A stretch of DNA of 64,000 nucleotides from assembly GCA_020543525.1 (NCBI GenBank), contig JAHYIO010000037.1, positions 1,426,001-1,490,000 of the forward strand. Direction: 5' to 3'. Below the pieces are notes generated by a model. It made no database searches and was not told the DNA's origin. It worked only from the letters and a program-made list of their open reading frames with translations. Each line of letters starts with the position of its first letter. Position 1 is the first letter of the stretch. The position numbers and the translations under genes are program-made. Shown one piece after another: positions 60,581 through 64,000 of the stretch. The DNA comes from Coriolopsis trogii. Its lineage: Eukaryota > Basidiomycota > Agaricomycetes > Polyporales > Polyporaceae.

Positions 60581-61642
60581 ATGTCGGTCATGGGATGCTT
60601 GCCGGCCGAACTTTGGCATTCGATCCTCACGTTTGCTTGCACGGACGGAGGCTATACTGGCCGGGCACTCTCCCTCACCTCCAAGTCCTTACACGCATTA
60701 TCGTGCGGGGCGCGTTTCCACTCCCTTGCCTTCAGTTCTCTTGTGAGGCTTGAAGGTTTCTTGGCCTACTCACGCCTTCCATCACACTATGGTCGCCAGC
60801 CAAGGCTCGTACATCTTTTCGTGCAAATCCACGAGAACGCGTTCGACTTCCCTCCCGACCTCCAGTACAATTTCCCCACCACCCTTTGTCGTGGAGAGAA
60901 GGAGCGATGGAAAGTCCGCTATCTCACCTCCATGCATGAGCTTCTCGCTCTTGCCGCGCCGACGCTCCGGAGCCTCACAATCCTCGAGCACCACAAGCAT
61001 CCGCTCCCGCCATTCTTGTGCCCCACCCTGCCGAAGTTGGAAGAGCTGACGACTCTCCATTTTTCCGACGCACTCCTACCCTTCATCTGTGAGGGCAACA
61101 TGCTGTCTACGACACTCCCCGCCCTCCGTCGTTTACACTGCATAGCAACCTTCCCGTGCTCCACGCCAGGGTTCATCGAGGCCATCACAAGGTCATCTCC
61201 ACGCTCCCTCACTCACCTCCGCCTGTCCGGCATCACAACTTACAGCAAGGACTACGCTCGGCTTCCGAGCAAGCTCGCAAGGGTGCTTGGGATACCCAAC
61301 GTGCACACCTGTACCTCTGCCTTCGCCCGACTCCCCGAACTGTCTCTGCCGAATCTCCGGCACGTCGTGATACATGGCTTTGCGCCGCCGGCGGGGTGCT
61401 CACCCTCGAGCCGCGACGACGCTTGGGACGGGTTCATCGCGGACGTGCAGTCCCTTGATGGTGGCAGGTGCAGACAAGACGAAGGGCTTCGTGTCCTCGC
61501 CCTGGGTCGGCCGTGGCGACGCGATGCGCGCTGGGCGGAGAGACTGCGGCATGACTGGCTCGACCGGATGGATGGTGGGAGGGGGTGTTGGGTGATGACG
61601 GAGGCGGAGGAGGAGGAGGAGGAAGCCGTCTTGCTCCTATGA
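60581..61642 (+). CDS. F-box-like protein, family copy 4
   Basis: Intronless gene; from the ATG at 60581 it encodes 353 residues, matching the 354-365 of its relatives. An in-frame ATG at 60503 would add 26 residues with no counterpart in the family. F-box-like start: LPAELWHSILTFAC, then TGRALSLTSKSLHALSCGARFHSLAF. Leucine-rich middle: LVHLFVQIHE, LLALAAPTLRSLTILEH, LPKLEELTTLHF, LTHLRLSGITT, LPNLRHVVIHG; C-terminal block WAERLRHDWLDRMDGGRGCW followed by a run of glutamate codons (EAEEEEEEA). Same orientation as copy 3, about 1.1 kb downstream, so the two may be an old tandem pair. Confidence 0.75.
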   Translation: MSVMGCLPAELWHSILTFACTDGGYTGRALSLTSKSLHALSCGARFHSLAFSSLVRLEGFLAYSRLPSHYGRQPRLVHLFVQIHENAFDFPPDLQYNFPTTLCRGEKERWKVRYLTSMHELLALAAPTLRSLTILEHHKHPLPPFLCPTLPKLEELTTLHFSDALLPFICEGNMLSTTLPALRRLHCIATFPCSTPGFIEAITRSSPRSLTHLRLSGITTYSKDYARLPSKLARVLGIPNVHTCTSAFARLPELSLPNLRHVVIHGFAPPAGCSPSSRDDAWDGFIADVQSLDGGRCRQDEGLRVLALGRPWRRDARWAERLRHDWLDRMDGGRGCWVMTEAEEEEEEAVLLL

Positions 61643-61901
61643 GAGGGCGTTTGATGGACTATGTTGTTCTTTAGCTTATTCTTATGTGATCTGTCCCCGC
61701 CTGCGACATATCGTGGTGCACGCCATCCAACGTATGTTCGGTACGAGAGTGAGCGGCGCTCATGGGGCGTTTGAGAGGACGTGCAAGCCGAGCTTCGCCT
61801 CCTATACAATAGCACTGGTACGGCGACGATGCCAGGTGAACTAGTCGGGAATAGTCAAAAAGCAAATGCTGCCCAATGAACCCAAAGCTCATGTACACTG
61901 A

Positions 61902-62003
61902 AAAATTGCCTTGGTGACATTGAGGTAAGGGTGGTACACGGAATCCCCTAGTAAAAGGCGAGGGGATTGTTTGTTGTACCACCCTCTGCCACCAAGCAAA
62001 ATT
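61902..62003. repeat. Imperfect inverted repeat (hairpin), about 45-base arms
   Basis: The left arm (about 61903-61950, with CTTGGTG, AGGGTGGTACA and AATCCCCT) matches the reverse complement of the right arm (about 61961-62003, with AGGGGATT, TGTACCACCCT and CACCAAG), separated by about 10 bases. Gaps and mismatches occur within the arms. It could be a miniature transposon relic or a transcript hairpin. Confidence 0.6.
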
Positions 62004-62205
62004 GGTGGTAATCATAAGCGGTTATCAAGCTTTCGTATTTGGCTCAATGCGCGGGTCGCGGAGCGCCAGGAACACGCGGGTCCAAGTCTGCGATGTGAGC
62101 TGAGATACCGTTCGAAGTGTAAAATTTCGTAGAGGGTTCCTCTAACGGTACGCGCAAAGTTGGACACACTGAAGGGAAAGGGACACATGGTGGCAGTGGG
62201 GTGAG

Positions 62206-62233
62206 ACGCGTCGCCGGTTTTGGCAAGACGCGT
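62206..62233. promoter_or_regulatory. Two ACGCGT boxes in the MTD1 promoter
   Basis: Two copies of GACGCGTCGC, with cores at 62206-62211 and 62228-62233, lie 150-180 bases upstream of the MTD1 start. This ten-base form also occurs in the RNR2-B intron. MBF-type G1/S control is inferred. Confidence 0.65.
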
Positions 62234-62384
62234 CGCGATCATGTGACCGCGATTTTCCGAGCGATCGATCCAGTGGCTCCGAGTCAAATTCGAGGCACAA
62301 AGTTTTGCTCCAAGTCCACCGCTTCTACCTGAGTCTGCTCTACTCTTTCCACACGTCTTCATCTGGTCAATTGGGACTTCTCGA

Positions 62385-63873
62385 ATGATGGCAACCGAGG
62401 GCAAAGGCATACTGCTGAAAGCGGATCCCATCGCGGAGACGTTCCGCGCGGAGATCAAGTCCGCTCTCTCCTCCGCCCCGCGCCCTCCGAAGCTTGTTGG
62501 AATACTGGCAACCAATGCCGCGCCCAGCAAGTTCTACGCCGATTTCACCAAGAAACAATGTGACGCTCTCGGTGTCGAATTCGTGTTGCGGAAGACCGGA
62601 GCAGCTGCGGACGAGTCGCTCGCACCTGGGGAGGGCGTCGAAGAAGCTATCATTGAAGCTAATGAGGACGAGAGCGTAGACGGCATCATGGTATGTGGTG
62701 AATTTTGCGACAACGACATAATGGACTCCATAACTTGATGTGCCGGCACATCCGCCAGGTCTACTACCCTATCTTCGGTGTGCAACAGGTGTGTGCTCTA
62801 GATTTGCGGAAAATCCCATAGTACTTACTCCATAGTGGGGTTTAGGACCATTACCTGCAGCAGGTTGAGCTACCTCAGACCGGTCGCTCCGGAGCTCTGC
62901 TCTGACTTGTATGCGCAGATTGTGTCTCCCTTCAAAGACGTCGAGGGGCTTCACTTCAAGTTCCACTATAACTTGTACCATAAGTGCGTGCTCTGTCCCT
63001 TCCTCCCAACGTCTCGATTCCTCACGCTCTCCAAGTATCCGCTTCCTTGAGCCGAAGACGCTTGCGTCCTCGCTCCCAACCGCGTCCAGCAGCGATGTGC
63101 CGCCTGCAGTCAACGACCAGCCACCCGCAGGCCATGTGAAGTCCATCCTTCCATGCACCCCGCTCGCCATCGTCAAATGTCTCGAGTTCATCGGCATATA
63201 CAACAAGCTGCTCCCTTATGGTGACCGCGCGTACGGCAAGACGATCACCGTCATCAACAGGTCCGCATACATCCATCAGGATCCGACCCTGCAAACATAA
63301 ACTTGACTGACGCACCCGCCTAAACGCACACAGGTCCGAAGTCGTCGGGCGGCCGCTCGCCGCGCTACTGGCCAACGACGGCGCGCGCGTATTCTCGGTC
63401 GACATCGATTCCATCCAGGAGTACACGAAGCGTCCCCGGCAGAGCCCGGAAGAGCGCAAGTTTCACCCGCGACATGTCGTGCACCCGACTTCGCTCTCGT
63501 TGCAAGAGTGCCTGGCGCTCTCTGACGTCGTCGTGTCGGCGGTGCCAAGCGCAGAGTACAAGGTCAAGACGGCATGGCTTAAAGACGGTTGTGTCTGCCT
63601 GAACGTCGCTGCTGACAAGAACTTTGAGGCCGACGTGAGAGAGAAGGTAACTCGTCGCCGGGCTCAGGCTTGGCCAGCGGATGACTGACATACGCCCTGT
63701 TTGCGATAGGCTTCGATGTATATGCCCACTATTGGCAAAGTCACGATTACGATGCTGCTGAGGAATCTGTGAGCTGCGGGCACCGCGCGTCGTGATTACC
63801 TTCGGACTGACGTTACTTGCACAGGCTTCGGTTGCAGGAATACCGACAGATCATGAACGCACCGTCATCATGA
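62385..63873 (+). CDS. mtd1: NAD-dependent methylenetetrahydrofolate dehydrogenase (MTD1)
   Basis: Cytosolic enzyme oxidising 5,10-methylene-THF to methenyl-THF with NAD+, feeding one-carbon units to purine synthesis. Eight exons: 62385-62690, 62759-62788, 62846-62863, 62919-62983, 63036-63260, 63334-63646, 63710-63768, 63825-63873; 354 residues against 320 in yeast Mtd1. Segments: ILATNAAPSKFYADFTKKQC near the folate site, GIMVYYPIFGVQQDHYLQQ (spanning two introns), LPCTPLAIVKCLEFIG, the nucleotide-binding GKTITVINRSEVVGRPLAALL followed by VFSVDIDSIQ, and SDVVVSAVPSAEYKVKTAWL. The absence of a C-terminal synthetase domain and the VDIDS segment favour the monofunctional NAD enzyme over C1-THF synthase. 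Exon 3 is an 18-base micro-exon. An ATG at 62388 is an equivalent start. Confidence 0.93.
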
Positions 63874-64000
63874 ATGCCCGTGACGCTCGCGGCGTGAGGC
63901 AGTGTCAACTCTAGATGCGTATTGGTCGCTGTAGCAGAAACTCCATTAATACGGCAGGAAGCCCTTGTATTACCTTGAATTCATGAGATACGTAGATGAC
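63874..64000. other. 3' flank of MTD1
   Basis: The window ends 127 bases after the stop codon; nothing further is recognisable. Confidence 0.5.

Larger units (their letters stand above)
61643..62384. other. Intergenic, F-box gene 4 / MTD1
   Basis: Contains an imperfect inverted repeat near 61902-62003 and two ACGCGT boxes near 62206-62233 (separate entries). No gene is visible. Confidence 0.5.

Overview
This window is nuclear DNA from a filamentous basidiomycete, most likely an Agaricomycete close to the polypores. The signs are dense, intron-rich genes with short GT-AG introns (mostly 47-80 bases), GC-rich coding sequence, fungal orthologues (KCH-type potassium channel, SLH1, BNA3, MTD1, two ribonucleotide reductase small subunits) and an expanded family of intronless F-box-like genes. 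I found no tRNA, rRNA, CRISPR array or intact transposon. Gene models were built by hand: splice sites were accepted only when they kept reading frame and joined conserved protein motifs. I name 27 protein-coding loci.

Layout. 0-5.2 kb: 3' partial GH71 alpha-1,3-glucanase (-), a MYND zinc-finger protein (+), a xanthine/uric acid permease (-). 5.6-13.6 kb: SLH1/ASCC3-type ribosome-rescue helicase (22 exons, +), kynurenine aminotransferase BNA3 (-). 13.6-16.8 kb: a 3.2 kb gene-poor gap. 16.8-30.2 kb: ferric reductase, an ankyrin-DysF-FYVE-RING protein, an unrecognised acidic coiled-coil protein (-), PI31 proteasome regulator (-), PRP5 spliceosomal helicase. 31.3-37.6 kb: F-box gene 1, KCH potassium channel (-) divergent from the GTPase DRG1/RBG1. 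37.9-41.4 kb: two RNR2 paralogues head to head. 41.7-48.3 kb: PAT-like acetyltransferase, VMA21 (-), ALG8, IMP4, GNAT acetyltransferase (-). 49.3-57.98 kb: POLD3/CDC27, F-box gene 2 (-), RPC34 (+, with an apparent frame break), SEC18/NSF (-). 58.4-63.9 kb: F-box genes 3 and 4, and MTD1.

Links between genes. Most loci are housekeeping and unrelated to each other. One regulatory theme stands out: the MluI cell-cycle box ACGCGT, bound by MBF in yeasts, occurs three times in the shared RNR2/RNR2 promoter, three more times inside one RNR2 intron, twice close to the POLD3 start and twice upstream of MTD1. These are the DNA-precursor and DNA-replication genes of the window, which suggests a common G1/S programme. 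Other points of interest are micro-exons of 3, 7 and 9 bases that restore conserved motifs, an SLH1 whose second helicase cassette is degenerate and lacks the last Sec63 domain, and two F-box copies forming an inverted duplication that includes their promoters.
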